Shown piece by piece: positions 41,266 through 53,400 of a stretch of 64,000 nucleotides of DNA. This DNA is from Psococerastis gibbosa (taxonomy: Eukaryota; Arthropoda; Insecta; Psocodea; Psocidae): the NCBI GenBank assembly GCA_963971405.1, contig OZ020484.1, positions 40,136,770 to 40,200,769 on the forward strand. The letters run 5' to 3'. The translations under genes and the position numbers were made by a program. Each line of letters opens with the position of its first letter. The first letter of the stretch is position 1. The notes beneath the pieces were generated by a model. It was not told where the DNA came from, did no database searches, and was given only the letters and a program-made list of their open reading frames with translations.

Positions 41266-44200
41266 TAAGCAAGCCTATGCGTGGCGATTTTGTCGCTTTG
41301 CCAACGGCCTATAGACAGCGGATACAATAAAAATGATGTTTGAAATATCAATGGGGTCGTTCAATAACAAAAAAATAAACCAATTCTTATAACACCAATA
41401 ATACCCTGCTACTTATTCAGAAACTCATTATATCTCGATTTTCTAGAATTTCACACATACAGTACTTTCTGACGGCCGCAATAATTTGTAAGAAATCAAA
41501 AGTTGCTCAAGTCAAACATCAAAGCAAATAGACTCGCTGAAAATTGCAACGCGATTTCTAAAAATATTACCAACATCTCGTACTATATCTCAAACTCAAA
41601 GGGTAATTTTTCAGAAAGCTTTCATGAAAGAAATCATCAGAGACGAGATCATAAAACGCTCAGCAATGATTTAGCGGAAATCAGCAGTTAGTGCAATATA
41701 ACCGCCAATGCGGAACATTAAGTTCCAGTAACTTGAAGAAGCGGCCTGTCATGCAAAAAATAAGCCATAAACAAAAGCCACGTTGCATTTGGCACAGTGG
41801 CAGAATAAAAACTAATTTAAGAGACGTCAAACCAACACTTACTATTTATTGCACACACATGAAAACCACCAACCGGTAAATTATTGCCAGGCAAATTTTC
41901 GAGTGCATTTCGTTTCCCATTTCACAGGGAATACAATAATCAACGGGGTACTTAAGGAATGGTATCATAGTAAACAATGAAAATGTAGAATGCTTGTAGG
42001 GAAACCTCTACAGGCATTACATTGAAAATATAGTCGATGAGAAGAGATTACGACAGCAGAAATATTTTACCACACAGACTGCAGTCAAATATTTCTGTGC
42101 CACGGTAACAAAAAGAATTAAAATCGTGTTGTATCACGCGGGAGAGAGTAACGCAAATCTGAAAGTAACTAAATTAATGACACCTATAATGCCTGACACA
42201 TTTACCCCACATTCTGTTCTAGGAAACTATTACAATAAACTTGACGGTTTTGTTTGCAACTAGCCTAATACTGTAGCCTACTACAAATAAATAATGGAGA
42301 ATTATATATAAAACAAAAATTGTAAATATTTCTAGTAGTTTAATGTGGAATACTTTTTAGCCTTGAACTCAGGATGCGTTTCCTCATAGCGAACACAAAC
42401 AAATAAATTCATTGACTTCATATCGCAAGCCTATAGTACTCAATACTAGCAAATAGTACAGCCTATTTCAATAGTAAAACCATTGGCAAGTCAGCAATCC
42501 ACAATTCTATAGAATCTAACAATGACTCAAACGAAATCAATGAATTATTGTAAATGAAACTCGCCTAATCCGCGTTCAACATATTTTAAGCTCACGTGCG
42601 AACCACAAGAATTGTTTTGGCCAGTACCCAGCAATGAAATTATACTGTTAGCAATGAAAAGTACATAAATTCCGAGGCAGCCTAAGCCCTTTCAGCGATT
42701 TATGTGCGAAGCGTAGTCTATTTTTTATGTAGATGTTCTTGGAATAAAAGTGGCGTTGAAGAGAGTGTTGATTGTTTAAATGTTACACGGGGTGGCGCCA
42801 GACCAGGTGAGTCATGTTACTTGGGCAATTAACCAACGGATTCATTGCCCACACTTGCGTCGTTTTGTGATGTAAATATTCAACCAAAAGTAGACAGTAC
42901 AATAACAATTAACAATAGGAAAGTTAATGCATTGATTTATTGTATTGTAACCTGCAATAACAATGTCAAGAACACGAGTAAACAAAGGACAGGTACCATC
43001 ATCTCTTCAAAAGTCTCAGCTGTCTCGCTAAGGAATACGGCACCACCATGCATTGGACTATCCATTTTTCTTCACCGAGACATCAAACGAACGTGCCAGC
43101 AGAAAAGGTGCGGCAACATTGATATGGTCAGTGGCCAAGCTAGGACTACCATGTACAAGGTGCAAAAATTTGCTCCATATGACAGGAGTGAGTGGAACGG
43201 TTATGCAATACGAAATACGACAAGGAGGCTAATGATACCACATATAAATCTAGGCCTGCGATATCACTAGATAGTTTTTGGTCATTCATGGTACACGGTA
43301 GAATGGCGGCTACGAGCATATATCTTCGAAATGTTCCGAAGGATTACCAATGGTTTGGAATAGGGAAATAACAGACATCAGACGAATCCGAATCGGTTTG
43401 TCGGATCGAACCGATCGGAGTCACGATAGTAGAAAAAAATTAGCTTAATTTTTATTTTTCTGCAGGGGTCGGGGTTGCGCCGTTAGAAGTCAAAACAATT
43501 TATAAATTACCGCATACGTCGTTTTTAATAAGAGCGCGACACCTGGCTTATTGCCAATCAAAAAATATAACCCCCACTCGAAAAAAATGTCGTCGAAACC
43601 AACAAGGAAATTTTTTAATATGCAAAAGCAATAAAATCTCATCCCTGACAACTTGGAAAACTTTTAAAAATTCATATTATTAATAACAAGGCATAAATGC
43701 AAGAGCTAGAGGGTGCGAAGTAATATTAAGCCACATAAAAATCCCCCTCCCCCCGCTTCCCCGCTTGCAACCCTCTCAGCAATGTCACGAGGGACGGATC
43801 AATCAAACTGAGACGTTCACAAGTACCAAATAGGGCGCAGGAAGCTCATGTTTTTTATGACTCACCCTTTTCGAGAGCTACTGAGTCGTTAAATTAAACT
43901 CTGGTTAATCAGGGGGGTTGACGGGGGCCCCCCTCCCTATTTCTCGACGTTTTGCTCCTACTTCTGCTCCTTCGTTTCCTTTCTTTATAGATCAGTGATG
44001 CGACATTTCATTATTTCCTCCCTCATCATTTTAATTCGCAGTTTTTTAAATGTTTATTGCTCATCCAAGTTGAGAGTAATGCTGAATAATTGGGAAATCT
44101 ATTCAAAACGCTCTCCCTCCCCTGCTATTCTTCGAAAGTAAAGTCTGAATTAAGTTACTTTGGCGTGTCCAATTAAAGTTAATTAGTGTCAGTTGAAATT

Positions 44201-44305
44201 GCGTTAAATAATGTTGCTGCCGTGAGCATTAAAGGAGCTAAATCCGAATGTTTTTCAAAAGTTTAAATTGTTATAATTGCAACCTATTTTATTGCCGTCG
44301 GTAAG
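41266..44305. other. Long gene-free stretch
   Basis: No repeat family recognised over ~3 kb. The 141-codon plus frame at 42845-43270 is the longest here; it has no domain that I can name and no codon pattern that convinces. 43780-44240 is GC-richer with AATTAAA/TTAATTAG motifs and could be regulatory. Confidence 0.35.
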
Positions 44306-44385
44306 GCCCAGTACATAGAAACAGATTCTACGCAGCAGTTCTGCTGGGAGATCTGTCGAGATATATTGGAGTAAATGGGTTGGAG
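44306..44385 (-). repeat. Single dispersed copy of the end-of-window satellite segment
   Basis: GGCCCAGTACAT, ATTCTACGCAGCAG, CTGCTGGGAGAT and GGAGTAAATGGGTTG are the reverse complement of segments at 63515-63570 and 63905-63950. Confidence 0.65.
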
Positions 44386-44413
44386 CACACTGGCGCGTTG
44401 ACTGTTGAGCTGC

Positions 44414-44890
44414 TGCAGCCTGATCATGGCGATTATAACCCCGGGGTTTATTTAATACCATGTCACGTGATGGGATTAATTCAATTGTTTAAAATGAAAG
44501 GCAAGCAAATTTCAGATTTTTGTAATTTTAGATGTTGGTAATGGTCGCAATGCTAAGCACGGAAAATTCAAATTTAAACTATTGAATTATCTTCAGCTAT
44601 ATTTTTGGTGGGTTTCTTCATTTTTTTCTGCCTTAGATTTAGACAAATTATTTATAATCCTTAATATATTAATTCAAAATATTAAAACTTGTTTATTTCT
44701 AGGGCGATGTGTGTTTATATTTGCTACGGCAGCGTGGCGTCAGTTCAGTTGTTTAGCATTGCCAACAAACATCACAATTTAAAAATTCTGAAATTTGCTT
44801 TACATTTATTTTAAACAATTGAATTAATCCCATCACGTGACTTGGTATTTAATTAACCCCGGTACTATAATTGCCATGATCAGGCTGCTG
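44414..44890. mobile_element. Foldback element, arms ~115 bp
   Basis: Left arm GCAGCCTGATCATGGC, TAACCCCGGGGTT, CACGTGATGGGATTAATTC, CAATTGTTTAAAAT. The right arm is its inverse, ending GCCATGATCAGGCTGC. The middle 44540-44760 is unique. No duplication clear. It directly follows the satellite-like piece at 44306, so the two may be parts of one larger element. Confidence 0.75.
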
Positions 44891-45079
44891 GTCTAGTTTC
44901 AGATATACTGTAATCTAATATTGTGAATGCTGTACTTAGAAGGCACAGACAGACGCATAGATTAAATCTGCAATAAATTGTTTAGTAAATTTATAAGAAG
45001 ATTAAAATTCAATAAAACCAACAGAATGTGGTATGCCAATTTTCTACGTTCCACATCCTCTTAAAACAATCTTCTAAGG

Positions 45080-45456
45080 CCGAGGTTCCCAACCTTTTGG
45101 TTCCCGTGTACCACATGAAGAGTGTCTAAAACCGCCGTGTACCACAATTTTTAATCAACCTTTCTGAGTCATATTAATATTTAATAAACTTTATACACAC
45201 AATGTACTAACTGCACCAGTCACTAGAGCTAGCCCCGCCTTGCTTTTGTCTTTTTGAAGCAGGGCGTCAATGTCTGGCCCAAAGGAAGACACTTTCACCC
45301 TTATACGTCTTCTTCAACCGTTAGTCTGCTTCGATAATTGTTTTTTTTTTTTGTACCATAGCAGTTCAGAGAATCCGCTTTCACATAAATATATGTCTTA
45401 AAATTTGCAGCGTACTACCTGGGAGCCTTCCGCGTAGCACAGATTGGAAACCTCTG
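45080..45456. mobile_element. hAT-type non-autonomous element, 377 bp
   Basis: Ends CCGAGGTTCCCAACC and GGAAACCTCTG, the widespread hAT terminus (CAGNGGTTCCCAACC). 8-bp duplication TTCTAAGG/CTCTAAGG with one mismatch (45072-45079, 45457-45464). Subterminal GTGTACCAC occurs twice on the left. No transposase. Confidence 0.85.
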
Positions 45457-45464
45457 CTCTAAGG

Positions 45465-46082
45465 GTATCTCCGAATATTCGTCAGAAAATTGAAATGCGA
45501 GGACAAATGAGATCGTCCCACGCTTTGGGGTGGGGTAAACCGGGGCAGCAGACAAATTACTATCTCAATTTAATTGTCAGGTGGATACTTGGAACCTCCT
45601 TTCAATATACTGTAAGCTACAATAGTATAGTATATACAATAGACTCATATTTTGAGAACTCCCCCAACTCCAACCTAATATCAAGCATCACTTTGTACGA
45701 GAGCACAAAGCTTCTGTATACAAGGCCTCCACTTATCCATTATGAAAGGCAAACTTGATTTATAGCTTAGGTTCGTATACTAACGCGATAGATTATTACG
45801 TTACCCCAACAATGCTTTTATTCATTAGACATTTATGGTTTAATTTTGAAATTTTCAACTCACTATAGAAACTTGTTATGGTAAGGCACTGAAATTATGG
45901 GAGCTGTGTTTATTCATTCCGCAGTGGGTACGTATCGTTTTATTTGGTGTTACGGTAATACGTATACTATCTATGGAAATATGGAGTTCTGGGAAGCAAG
46001 CAACGACCACGTATACGGTATAGTGTAATAATTGTCAAGTCAAATAGTTATGTTTGTTTATAGTATGATTCGACCATTTTTT
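45465..46082. other. No gene seen
   Basis: A 104-codon frame (45444-45758) begins inside the hAT terminus, which argues against a gene. Nothing else recognised. Confidence 0.4.
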
Positions 46083-46730
46083 TGCTTTCCAATTTATACG
46101 AAGTATAAGGAAAGCTTTGTGATGGTCAAAATTTTCGATTCCGAGATTTCATCGGATTTACACGTTACGAGGTTCCAGGAACCCAAAAAAGTATTTTTTA
46201 CGAAATGTCTGTCTGTCGCTCTTTTTTGTTCACCGGTTTCCAGGCAAACTACTCGATGGATTTTGATAAATTTGACATGTACTGTAGGTTCACAAAATGT
46301 ATACCTCGGAATAATTTTCTTTTTTTGGGGTAACTCAATTTTGGGGGCGGGGTTTATTCTCAAAAAACTCCAAAAAAACGTCTAAAAAAATTATTTCTCA
46401 AAAACGGCTCCAATGAATTCTTTTAAATTCACATAATATTGTAGTTGTCATTAATGTTAACAAAATTCGGTGGGTTGCTTGCCCCTTGATAGTTTTCTCC
46501 TGGGGGTAAAAAAATAAAAATAAGTCAATTTTCATGAAAAATGACTAAAAAATCATTTTTCTGCGGAACCTTTCTATAGATGACTTCTACCATCAGGTAT
46601 GTTTTAGGTGTTAAATAGAGTAACAAAACCGAACAGGTTGCTTTCCCAAAAAAGTATTTGGTTTTGGGCAAAAAATTAATTTTTGAAGAAATCATATAAA
46701 ATTCACGTTTGAGTAAACTCGGATCGGTTC
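46083..46730 (+). repeat. Dispersed repeat D, near full-length copy
   Basis: From TGCTTTCCAATTTATACG and GTATAAGGAAAGC (a subterminal hairpin) through GTGATGGTCAAAATTTTCG, ATGTTAACAAAATTCGGTGG, CTTGCCCCTTGATAG, to GTTTGAGTAAACTCGGATCG. Pairs with the inverted copy at 48245-48990. A frame with 'IFDSEIS.DLHV.R.QEPKK' is open in this and other copies. Confidence 0.8.
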
Positions 46731-46915
46731 TCTAAATTTGATTTGCTCGTCTAGTTTCTGATTTAATCTAATATTGTGAATGCGCCACAATTAGAATAAC
46801 TACGGGGATGCATTATATGTAGGTCTATACTATAGCCCAAACTTTTCACGCCCTTTCACAATTTTGAAGCAATTACTAGTAATTTGAGGAAAGCTCGTTA
46901 ATATTTTTTAACTTA

Positions 46916-47796
46916 GGTGCCCATTCCATTGACCGGCTAGGGCTATTTCCAACAACGGTGACGTGGTAGCAGACATTCAAGACTTAGGTGGCGTTTCCAC
47001 CGACCTCGCATTGCAGAATTGACGGAAATGTTTATTTTCCTTTATGCTATAGTTAAAATTGACCAATTATCATACAGTAAAATCACAAACAAACAAACTA
47101 AAATTAAAAAATGGCGTCATGGGATATGTTAAGTACAAATATTTTAATACTTACTTTTTACTTACTTTTTCAGCGCCATTTCCCTTCACGGGGGGTCGGC
47201 GGCACGACAGCAACGCTTCCAGGTCACCCGGTCTCGGGCCTGTTCCTTCGAGAGATTGGCAATTAGTAGGTCCTTCCGTGTTTTACTCGCCAGTGAGATT
47301 TTTGGTCGTCCACGTGCTCTGGTTCCTGGTACGGGTGTTGATCGCACTCTTTTTATCAACTCGTTGTCCCCCCTCCTCTCGACGTGACCCCACCAGCTTA
47401 GTCGTCTTTCTCGCAGCTTTTCGTGGATGTCTCTTGTTCTCATTTGGCATCTTATGTCGGTGTTTCTCACTCTGTCAATCAGAGAAAAGCCACATGCTCT
47501 TCTTAACATACGCATTTCGGCTACATGTAGCATATTCTCCTCGTCCCTTTTGAGTGGCCAGCATTCCGACCCGTATAGCATGCTCGGACGTACCATTTGT
47601 TTATACACTCGGCCTTTGAGTTTCATCGGCATCTTGCAATTTAATAGATTTCTATAAAAAGAAAAATTCTAATTTCCGTCAATGTCATTTGCATTCTGCA
47701 ATGCGAGTTCGGTGGAAACGCTACCTAAGTCTTGAATGTCTGCTACCACGTCACCGTTGTTGGAAATAGCCCTAGCCGGTCAATGGAATGGGCGCC
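46916..47796. mobile_element. Harbinger-type foldback MITE H, copy B, split by a LINE
   Basis: GGTGCCCATTCCATTGACCG to the inverse GGTCAATGGAATGGGCGCC, flanked by TTA (46913-46915, 47797-47799). Without the LINE at 47149-47639 the element is ~385 bp, as in copy C. The LINE is therefore younger than the MITE. Confidence 0.88.
47149..47639 (-). pseudogene. RTE-type LINE 3' end, 5'-truncated
   Basis: Minus-strand frame, open for ~148 codons: VYKQMVRPSMLYGSECWPLK, MRMLRRACGFSLIDRVRN, IRCQMRTRDIHEKLRERRLS, WWGHVERR, ARDRVTWKRCCRAADP. This is the thumb/C-terminal end of RTE-like endonuclease-reverse transcriptases. The 3' tail is short tandem AAGTAAGTAAA repeats, also RTE-like. TTTAAT duplication (47143-47148, 47640-47645). 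The open frame suggests a young insertion. Confidence 0.85.
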
Positions 47797-47852
47797 TTAG
47801 CACAACGACTACAAACCACGTTATACAACCGAAATTGGAGGATTTAGAAAAA

Positions 47853-47930
47853 AATGGAGTTGGCGGGATTCGAACCCACCTTAGCCGCTGGACTTGGCCT
47901 AGTTGCCCAGCGATTAAGACATCATGTCAG
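47853..47930 (-). mobile_element. SINE-B fragment
   Basis: On the minus strand: GGCAACTAGGCCAAGTCC...GTGGGTTCGAATCCCGCC (B box) AACTCC. Close to the heads at 19081 and 19505. It abuts SINE-A head to head. Confidence 0.65.
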
Positions 47931-48165
47931 GACATGTAGGGTAGTGGCACAGATTATGACTTTCCCCCGAAAGCTTGTTGGTTTGAGTCCCACACTTGCT
48001 ACATTTTCTTGTTATGCTTCGGAGGACATGACGTATAAAGCAGGTGGTCCCAGGTCTTCCTAGTTGAGTGTAAGAGGGGGCTTTAACTAACTCCGCTAGG
48101 TTGGCTTAGTTATAGAACAAAAATGTCAATATTTATTTATTTACTTAATGCTTGTTATAACGAGG
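47931..48165 (+). mobile_element. tRNA-headed SINE-A, copy
   Basis: GACATGTAGGGTAGTGGCAC, CCCCGAAAGC, GGTTTGAGTCCCACACT, then TAGTTGAGTGTAAG, AACTCCGCTAGGTTGGCTTAG and a (TTTA)n tail. It then runs into GTTATAACGAGGAGG, a SINE-B 3' motif, so a SINE-B piece may lie beyond. Confidence 0.8.
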
Positions 48166-48244
48166 AGGTTACCTCTTCAACAAAAGATAGTTTAGTGTCA
48201 GTGTTTTATACCATATAATACTGCAATATATTAAAGAACCCGTC

Positions 48245-48990
48245 CGAGTTTACTCGAACATGCTTTCAAATTTATCAATATTAGTAGATGGAGAAAATGA
48301 GTAATTACATGGTAAATAATTTGGACTGAATTTGGATTTGAATTTGGACAACAAAATGGACTGTGTTTTTTCGAACATTTTTCCAAAAATTTTTTTTTGC
48401 ACAAAACCAAATAGTTTTTTGGGAAAGAGCCTGTCTGGTTTCGTTACTCAATTTAACACCTAAAACATGGCTGAATGTAGAAATAATCAATTGAAAAGTT
48501 TCGCAGAAAAATTATATTTTAGTCATTTTTCATTAAAATGTATTTATTTTTATTTGTTTACCCCCAGAAGCAAACTATCAAGGGGCAAGCGACCCCCCGT
48601 ATTTTATTAACATTAATAACGACTACAATATAATATATGAGTTTAAAAGAAATCATTGGAGCCGTTTTTGAGAAATAGTTTTTTCATACTTTTTTTCAGT
48701 TTTTTGAGAATAAACCCCCCCCCCCCCAAATTGAGTTAGCCCAAAATGAATAAAAATTACCCGGAGGTATGATTTCTGTGAACCTACATGCCAAATTGAC
48801 CGAGTAGTTTGCCCGGAAATCGATGGACAGACAGAGCGACAGGCAGAGCGCGACAGACAGACATACATTTCGTAAAAACCACTTTTTGGGTTCCTGGGAC
48901 CTCAATACGTGTAAATCCGTTGAAATCTCGGAATCGAAAATTTCGACCATCAGAAAGCTTTCCTTATAGGCTACTACGTATAAATTGGAA
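48245..48990 (-). repeat. Dispersed repeat D, near full-length inverted copy
   Basis: Reverse partner of 46083-46730: GTCCGAGTTTACTCGAACATG at one end, CAAACTATCAAGGGGCAAGC, GGGTTCCTGGGACCTC, AAAGCTTTCCTTATAGG and TATAAATTGGAAAGCAATAA at the other. A run of C at 48716-48727 interrupts it. Confidence 0.8.
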
Positions 48991-50209
48991 AGCAATAACC
49001 ACGTTATATTACAAGGCCATCATTATTTTAACAGGTAAAATAAAACCTGGAAGAGCTTCCAATGTTTATTTTTTATTTGCTTGTATAGGGAATATCTACT
49101 CTGACCTCTCGCAATAACAAACCCAATTAGAAGAAAATTTTGTATTCTATCCAGTGAATTCCTCATTGAAGTTTGTGGGTGTTTGGATATTAACGGAAGT
49201 TTAACTGTTAATTACGCATGCAAGGAAGTTAACTGAGGGGCCGTAAAGAAAATGCAAAAAGAAGTGAGGATAAAATAGTGGGACAAGAATGTTGTTCTTT
49301 ATGACCTTTCAGTGGTGAATGGCGTTTTCCACCTTATAACAAATTCACACATTTCGCTGCAAAGGGACCGTCCATGCATTATTTCTAACACGTCAGTGTT
49401 TAATTGACTTTAATATCAAATTTAAACATATATTGTTAAATACCACTGGCTTTCGATTCTTGAGTTATTCATGACTACCCGTTGTATTTCAAAGGAAGCA
49501 TGAATATCTGCTACTATATAACTTGGCATTTTATTGATAAAAAGTTAGCTTTTAACAATGATAAATTACTTATTGAAAGTCTTAATTAATGGAAAAGTTT
49601 GTTATTTAAATATTATGGAAATTGTGGGTAAAGAATTATTACACTATTCTATTCTCTATACAGCGACACCTTTTCACGAATCGTGAGGTAAATATTGTAC
49701 TAATTAAAATGGTCCTGCTATCACTATTTATTTAATGTTCCAAAAGATATTTTTAGAGGGTAGCTTGGTTATTACTAATTTACTATTAGAGAAATATAGG
49801 GAAAAATGAACGGAAAAGAATTCGAATCACGGTCCATTTTTCCATGCCTTCCTATTTCCCCTTTCTTTCTACAAAAATAAATAGGTACTCGGTACCTCTA
49901 ATCAAGGTTGGACCCCGATATTTACAGCGAACATTAGATAGAATGGAGTTTTAAATATATTTGCATTTGCACCTACGGTGACGTCAGGTGGATCCCCCCG
50001 AAAAAATTCTAGTTACGGCCCTGCCTCTAATTGTTGTTATATGATAATTTACGATATTGCAGATATTTTGGCTAACACTTGCTTCATTGTACAGACAGAG
50101 AGACGCGTAGCCTCAAGAAAGGGGTTACATGAATTGATATCATACGATCTTCTAGAGTGTCTTCAACATGATGGAAGTCATCAGTTTTTACATGCAATGA
50201 CTTCTACGG
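48991..50209. other. No gene seen
   Basis: AT-rich, no repeat recognised. A GTGGATCCCCCCG motif near 49990 looks like a scrap of the G-run hAT family. Confidence 0.35.
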
Positions 50210-50455
50210 CAGTGCGTATATATGCCCCCCCCCCCCTCTAAATGGAAAAATCTAAGACAAAATTAACTAATTGGAGTTGTTGTAATGCATGATTTGCCCA
50301 ATCTAAGGGATGTTCGGGTTAACAGTGAGTGGTAAGCGGTTTGGGTGGTAAAATTCAACGTCGTCTCGCCATTGCCCGTGGCAAGAAGCTGATACCTAGA
50401 GGCTAGTTTTGCCCCCCCCCCCCCGAAATTTTTTTAGGTAGCCTATCCACCACTG
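50210..50455. mobile_element. hAT-type element with C runs, sister of 61649
   Basis: CAGTGCGTATATATG...TATCCACCACTG ends and two long C runs. Interior GATTTGCCCAATCTAAGGGA, GTGGTAAAATTCAACG, CCCGTGGCAAGAAGCTGAT and CCTAGAGGCTAG align with 61649-61890. No clean duplication here. Confidence 0.65.
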
Positions 50456-52215
50456 GTCCATGATATATATAGCCTAAAATATCCTCTTTAAATAGCTTTT
50501 CGAACATTAAGAAACATAATACCACGTCCTTGAATTCATAAGACTAGGAAAGAAGACTTATTACGTATTAGGCTATAGCATGGGGGCTTAAAGTCTCGGG
50601 GCGGTTCCCGGCAGGTTATTATGCTCGAGTAAATTAGAGTTTAAACAGGAGTATGGGTCTCATTACTATGCAGTATTGTTCTACCCAATTTCAGCGGCCT
50701 TTGTTCTGCTGCCACTTCTTAGGCCGCTATTATACCGGTGATGAATGACGCCGCGGCACTTTGACGAGATGAAAGCCGTGCGGATTTATTTGGAGGTCTT
50801 TATTGATATGGATCAGCATTATTATTCAAATAAAATGAATACATCAGCACTCTCAATGCCTGCCTGCTAAGAGTTCACGGATTATTGGGGACCTGAAGAT
50901 TAAGATATGAAGATAATGTCCTCCGACTAGGTCATTCCATTCAACACTATTACTGAATGGTTCGTGCCTTTCAACATGTGATAAAATTAACGCCGCAATA
51001 TCTTCAGATAGTGACTTGTCATTTGGGCGCGAAAAATCTCATGGGGTAAAGCATAGGGTGTCTTAAAAAATTCTCCTGTCAACACCTGCATAGGCCGACA
51101 AAAACGGGATCAATACAATGTAATAAGTATAGGAAGGCTCGTGAAAATATTAAAATCAATCAAAGTGTTTTCTTCTCACCATAATTGAAACATACCATGT
51201 CTGGTGTCATCTTACCTTGGCTGGAGATGAGTGCGTTATCTCATTTAAAAAAAAAACAAAAACTAATTTTCATTGCTTTTAGCATTTTTAAGAACAAGCC
51301 CAAACCCTTATTACCCGACAACGATAGGATGGCGCTTGGAACACCGAGTTTATTAGATTTTTATAATTGTTTTAAGTGTCATTCTATCGTGGTCCGGTGG
51401 TAGTACATGTATATATTTTTAGTAATTAAATTGACTAAGTTATTTTATATTTCACTCTGATGAAGTATTACAAAGTGAAAGTGGAACATATTGTTGACGC
51501 ACTGAAGCACCCCCTTCCCCCCAAAAAACGCCGGCCTTTAATTTTGTATTTTATCGTATTACTGATCTATAGATTGCAAAACCAACAGTTAGGCAAGACG
51601 AGACGCGAATCTGAACACAATCGTTATTAAATTATCATCCCAATAGGACTGCGGATATGATTGGGAGACAGTCCAAACTAACGGTAGGGGGGGGGGGAGA
51701 GAAAGGGGTTTCAATAAAGCTGTAATGGTGGGGTGGACGGGGTGGGAGGGAGGGTTGAAGTGGCCTGATTGCGAGGCAAGGGATGCGGTGTCGCGATTAA
51801 AGCCCTTACAGTTGTCATTCCTATCCGCAGGCTTTGCTTTAATGAATTCTCTGTTGTTCCTCTATTAAAGATGACTGAGATGTCCTCCTGCAGCGGTAGG
51901 GTGCGGCGGGGGAGGGAGGCGAATTCAGCGACAGCAGGAAGGGGAAGTGGCGGGAATGTGTAATTAGTTTGAGAGTGCGTGCGTGAACCAACAATTGGAA
52001 TTTTATGTTTTTTGTCCCTCTGAATTGTTTACTTTTCGAGTTTGCGTCTTAGGTCTAAGCCCAGGCTTAACAGGGTTTTTATTGGGCGCGTAAGCAATAC
52101 TGTAATGAGTAATTTTCTGATAGTTTTATGGTGTTTTCCGTGCAGTAAACTAATGTTTGATGTAAAAAAAAAGATTTTTTTGAATCGACGATTCTGCTTT
52201 TATTTAGATATTTTA
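50456..52215. promoter_or_regulatory. Gene-free stretch with candidate regulatory islands
   Basis: 50590-50900 (GGCCGCTATTATACCGGTG, GACGCCGCGGCAC) and 51650-51980 (G-rich, GTCCTCCTGCAGCGG) are GC-rich and unique-looking. No convincing frame. Function inferred only from contrast with flanking AT-rich repeats. Confidence 0.25.
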
Positions 52216-52651
52216 GGGAATAGAACTCCAGTTTTTCTACGGTAGAAAAATAATGCCATAAGGAAATGTAATTTAAAACATTCCCCACTTTCCCTAACTA
52301 CTTTGGTTGGGTAAACTGAGCTTGGGAAATCGAAAACGCCAAACGGCCATATTTGTTATTGTTTTGCATTTAAATTTTGGTTTTTATTTTTATTTAATTT
52401 AAAAAAAATGAGTTCTGCGACTTAAATTAATAAAAAAAAGGAAACATATGGCAAGAGGTGGACTACAACAGATGTTCATAAGTTAAGCGAAGGCAAAGAA
52501 ACTTTGGATGTAGGTTAGGTTAGGTGTTAGGTCGGGTAAAGTCGGAAACTTAGAGATATACGCTTCCATGGCAATTACCTTTTTTACCGTGGACAAAATC
52601 GAGTTCTATTCTTACTTTTCCTTAGGGAAATCGAAACAGAGTGAATACCCC
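52216..52651. mobile_element. Second copy of the GGGGTATTCACTG element
   Basis: Right end AGTGAATACCCC and TA match 6879-7348. Interior TGGCAAGAGGTGGACTACA, ACAGATGTTCATAAGTTAAG and GGCAAAGAAACTTTGG align with the other copy's Myb-like stretch, in the opposite sense. The left ~20 bases are missing. Confidence 0.7.
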
Positions 52652-53205
52652 TAGTTTGGTAGTTAGAATGGGTAACTGCACCAGTAATTTGGCCAATCTA
52701 CCATTTATACGTATAAGCGTCCAGCCCCTCGATAAGATCGCCAAAAGTGGTAGAAAGGTAGGCAAACTGTTTTAGACTCCAGATAGCTGTCTTGCCTTAC
52801 GACACAAAATTGGACTATTTATGTGAAACTAGTAGAAGGAAATGGCTGTACAAGTATATCGCCCAAGCCAAAAACAAAAGAAGAGAATTCGGCATATAAA
52901 AATGATCTACTCCTAGATAAAAAAAATATCCTCCCATAGCTACGAGCCTAGCACCAACGGAAAAGAATAACTGAATATGAAAATTATTTAAACCATTTGT
53001 ATGCAGTATTAAAACTTCTAGCATAATATGCAATAATGAACACCAATTATCCTGGTGACAAAAAATTTGTAATTAAAATTAAAATAATTAAGTTACTCTT
53101 ATTTTGTTAGTCAATTTACATTCATTGGGGTTTATTTGGTACAATTTACACTTACTAAGTTATTCTTTTCCGTTGGTGCTAGAAGGAAACCGTACGTGGA
53201 CAACC
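52652..53205. other. No gene seen
   Basis: AT-rich; a 72-codon minus frame has no recognised features. TTTCCGTTGGTGCTAG (53166-53181) is the reverse complement of CTAGCACCAACGGAAA near 52950, and AAATTGTAAAT-like pairs flank, so a foldback remnant is possible. Confidence 0.35.
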
Positions 53206-53400
53206 TCAATCAAAACATAAGACGCGGTACCTGCCTAGAGCTGCCCAGGACCGGACAGAATGGAATGTATTCACTGCAAACCAATCGTTAGATAGTGACC
53301 GAATAAAAAGAAGATCAGAAAGAGGCACCAGCCAAGTCACATGCCTCTCCCGAGGCTACACAGTCAAAATCCCAAGCGGCCAAACTATACGAGCTGGCCA
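53206..53400 (+). pseudogene. Possible LINE C-terminal scrap
   Basis: One frame reads PRAAQDRTEWNVF followed by SLDSDRIKRRSER, like the 'AxDRxxWR' end of LINE proteins. No supporting motif nearby. The following frames to 53768 are unassigned. Confidence 0.25.

Noticed and set aside
42845-43270. 141-codon plus-strand frame as a host gene
   Set aside because: No recognisable domain, no neighbouring exons and no supporting codon pattern; left only as a note in the stretch entry.
52514-52535. TTAGG-like telomere motif (GGTTAGGTTAGG)
   Set aside because: Only two or three units and inside a MITE; no array.
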